Part shown: in pieces, positions 61,882 to 64,000 of the stretch
Numbering within the stretch: the first letter of the stretch is position 1
How the letters are laid out: each line of letters begins with the position of its first letter
Source: Erigeron canadensis
Taxonomy: Eukaryota; Streptophyta; Magnoliopsida; Asterales; Asteraceae
Assembly (NCBI RefSeq): GCF_010389155.1
Contig: NC_057763.1
Coordinates: 30,548,645 to 30,612,644 of the forward strand
Direction: 5' to 3'
DNA: 64,000 nucleotides
Translations under genes and position numbers: made by a program
Notes under the pieces: model-generated
Told to the model about the DNA's origin: nothing
Databases searched by the model: none
The model's input: only the letters and a program-made list of their open reading frames with translations

Positions 61882-62689
61882 AAATAAAAAATAAACTTAT
61901 ATAAAACTTATATATATACCATTAAAGCAAGGAAAACTTTATATTTAGAAAGCAAGGAAGACTTTGTAAGTTTATCTAGACTTTATACAATCCTTTCTAT
62001 TGTTTAGTATATTGTAGTTTATAAAGTTATGTTTACTCATATATAATAATGTCAAATTAAGGTGAACAACTAAGCTCTTAAATTTCTATAAACTCCTATA
62101 AAGTATATGTCGTTACCTCATTATATTTAGTATGGCTTAATGGTTGAATGTTTTTGTTTACTTACAAAAAGTCTTATGTTCGAAATTAACTTTCAAAATA
62201 TATTAACATGCATCTTAAAGATGGTGAAGAAGAAAAGTTTTAAAAAATCATATGCATTAAGTATTTTATTTATATTAATTGCATATTTCTAAGTCAAGTA
62301 GTTGGCCCTCTCCAAGTAACCTAGCTACATTATATTGAGAAAGCAAGGAAGACTTTGTAATATTTTAAAAGGTCAACATATTATAAATTTCTAGCTTACA
62401 TTTTTTCTATATTATAGATGATTTAACTATATAATGTAGACTTTTAAAGCTAATCATATAGTTTACATATGCCACTTATAAACAAGCGGGCAACTCAGTC
62501 AACCACATGCAATCATCATACATATGTTCTCATATTGGATTAAAAATCCTAAGTTCATTCATTATTTTTCTAAATTAAATATTCAAGTTATAATTAATAA
62601 CAATGATTCTTAATAACTAATAAACTACACACAGATTTATTCTTAGATACATTCCAAGCTAGCAACACAAAGTCACATAATATATTATA

Positions 62690-62975
62690 GAGTAAATTAC
62701 ACTTTTCGTCTTTGAAGTTGGTACGTTTTTCACTTTTGATCCATAAACTTTAAAAATTACAATTTTGACCTTAAAGTTGGCCAATTTTTTCAATAATCGT
62801 CCTTTGGCCTTACGGCGTTAAAAAAATGGCCGTTAACGTACGCACGTGCTAGACACGTGAGGGCACTAATGTCATTTCACCTTACACCAAGGGACGAAAA
62901 GTGAAAAAATAGCTACTTGAGGGACGTAAAGTGAAAAAATAGCTACTTAAGGGATGAAAAATGAAAATCATACAT
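62690..62975. mobile_element. MITE-like element with 30-bp tandem repeats
   Basis: The left part 'gagtaaattacacttttcgtc' resembles a common plant MITE end. The right part has three 30-bp units starting 'gggacgaaaagtgaaaaaat' at 62891, 62921 and 62951 that partly invert the left end. Target duplication not found. Confidence 0.45.
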
Positions 62976-63057
62976 ATAAATTAATTCTTTCATTCTTTCT
63001 TTTCCGATCATCTTTTCCAATGAAATTTTCCGACTAGACATTTATTTCCCCTTTACC

Positions 63058-63920
63058 CCCAAGCCTCTCCAATCACCACCACCTAATAACCACCAACAAT
63101 AGTCGCCGCTACCAACCACCGTCGTCTGTAACCAACACCAGTCACCGCTGTCTATAACCACCACGAGCCACTGTCACCCACAGCCACCTCCAGCCACCGC
63201 CGCCTATAATTACCACTAGCCACCGCCACTACAATCAACACCAGCCACCACCACCTATAATCACCACCAGCCACCCCAGCCTACAATTACCACCAAACAC
63301 CGTCGTCACTACAACAAATATGTTATTTATTAACACTCATTTCTTCGCATTTTAAAAAATGTTTAGAAAAAACTGATAATTTGTTCACACTTATAAATGT
63401 GTGAAAAAGTTAAAGAATCAAAAAATTTTCACAATTATATATGTAGAAATAAAAAGGTCACATTTTCAAATGTGTAAAAATATATAATTGTTCACACTTT
63501 AAAGTGTGGAAGTAATTTGTGACACCAAATTTCCTCACACAAGAGCAAGTACGAGGAATTTGAGTGTGACAAATTAGCTCTCACACTTTTAATTGTGAAA
63601 ATATTTGACATTTTTTCACACTTTTAAGTGTAAAAAATTTTGTTTATACATTTATAGTTGTGAAAAAAATATTATTTTTTAAATTTTTTCACACTTCTAA
63701 GTGTGAATTTCTTTTATACAATTTTAAATGTGAATAAATTAACATATTTTTTCACACTTTTTAGAAATGCGAGAAAATAAATGTGAGCAATTAACATTTT
63801 TGTTGTAGTGCGTCTACAGTCACCTCCAACCACCACCATCTACATTCACCACCAACCAACCGCCGCCGACTAGAATCACCACCAACCAACCGTCGCCACC
63901 TAAAATCACCACCATCCCCC
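63058..63920. repeat. CCACC-rich minisatellite, interrupted by a CACTA element
   Basis: Imperfect units such as 'caccaccagccaccgccgcc' and 'tataatcaccaccagcc' run over 63058-63306 and resume at 63811-63920. No sustained open frame with a start. The complement resembles the GGTGG tracts in the short Helitrons here. Confidence 0.7.
63307..63810. mobile_element. Non-autonomous CACTA (En/Spm) element
   Basis: Ends CACTACAACAAATATGTTA and, inverted, CACTACAACAAAAATGTTAA; 3-bp duplication CGT at 63304-63306 and 63811-63813. The interior holds many short palindromic 'cacacttntaagtgtg' units in both orientations, as expected for subterminal transposase-binding repeats. 504 bp, no coding. Confidence 0.88.
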
Positions 63921-64000
63921 TTTCAATTAAAATCAAAATTTAGAAAAGAAAAAAAAAAGATGACTGACATGCTTGAACTATAATTTGTTTGATTGATTGT

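Overview
The window is plant nuclear DNA. It is AT-rich, its multi-exon genes have clean GT/AG introns (every exon chain given below was checked for phase), and it holds dense plant transposon debris. A eudicot is likely. The P450 families and the style of the Ty1/copia polyprotein fit an asterid, perhaps Asteraceae, but that is inference.

Layout. 1.4-8.3 kb: two tandem minus-strand P450 genes of the CYP85 clan (CYP716/728-like), each with four exons, exons 1-3 identical in length. 12.2-13.8 kb: a plus-strand two-exon CYP93A-like P450. 14.5-23.4 kb: a minus-strand 20-exon gene for mitochondrial-type aconitate hydratase (995 aa). 29.3-29.7 kb: a small conserved plant protein of unknown function. 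33.2-34.0 kb: a two-exon relic of an OB-fold (RPA/DUF223-like) gene with an in-frame stop. 36.0-45.5 kb: a minus-strand 12-exon gene for an RRP6-like 3 / EXD2-like DEDDy exonuclease (905 aa). 48.9-55.8 kb: a decayed minus-strand Ty1/copia element with two 693-bp LTRs, PBS, PPT and a near-perfect 5-bp target duplication. 55.8-64 kb: no host gene seen, only SINEs, MITEs, microsatellites and a CACTA element.

The rest is mostly small non-autonomous DNA elements, many delimited here by target duplications or empty sites: Mutator-type MITEs (9-10 bp TSDs at 11.0, 32.3 and 61.6 kb), TAA-flanked MITEs (24.45, 26.37, 60.05 kb), a Stowaway (38.96 kb), a CACTA MITE (63.3 kb), tRNA-derived SINEs (26.2, 56.2, 57.7 kb) and about nine Helitron-like insertions, most in the same orientation. 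The most striking structure is in intron 10 of the exonuclease gene: a MITE inside a Stowaway inside a Helitron inside one copy of a tandem duplication, whose other copy is the empty site.

The host genes do not form one pathway. The three P450s within 12.4 kb could belong to specialised (for example terpenoid) metabolism; aconitase is a TCA-cycle housekeeping enzyme and the exonuclease acts on nucleic acids. No CRISPR array, tRNA or rRNA gene was found.
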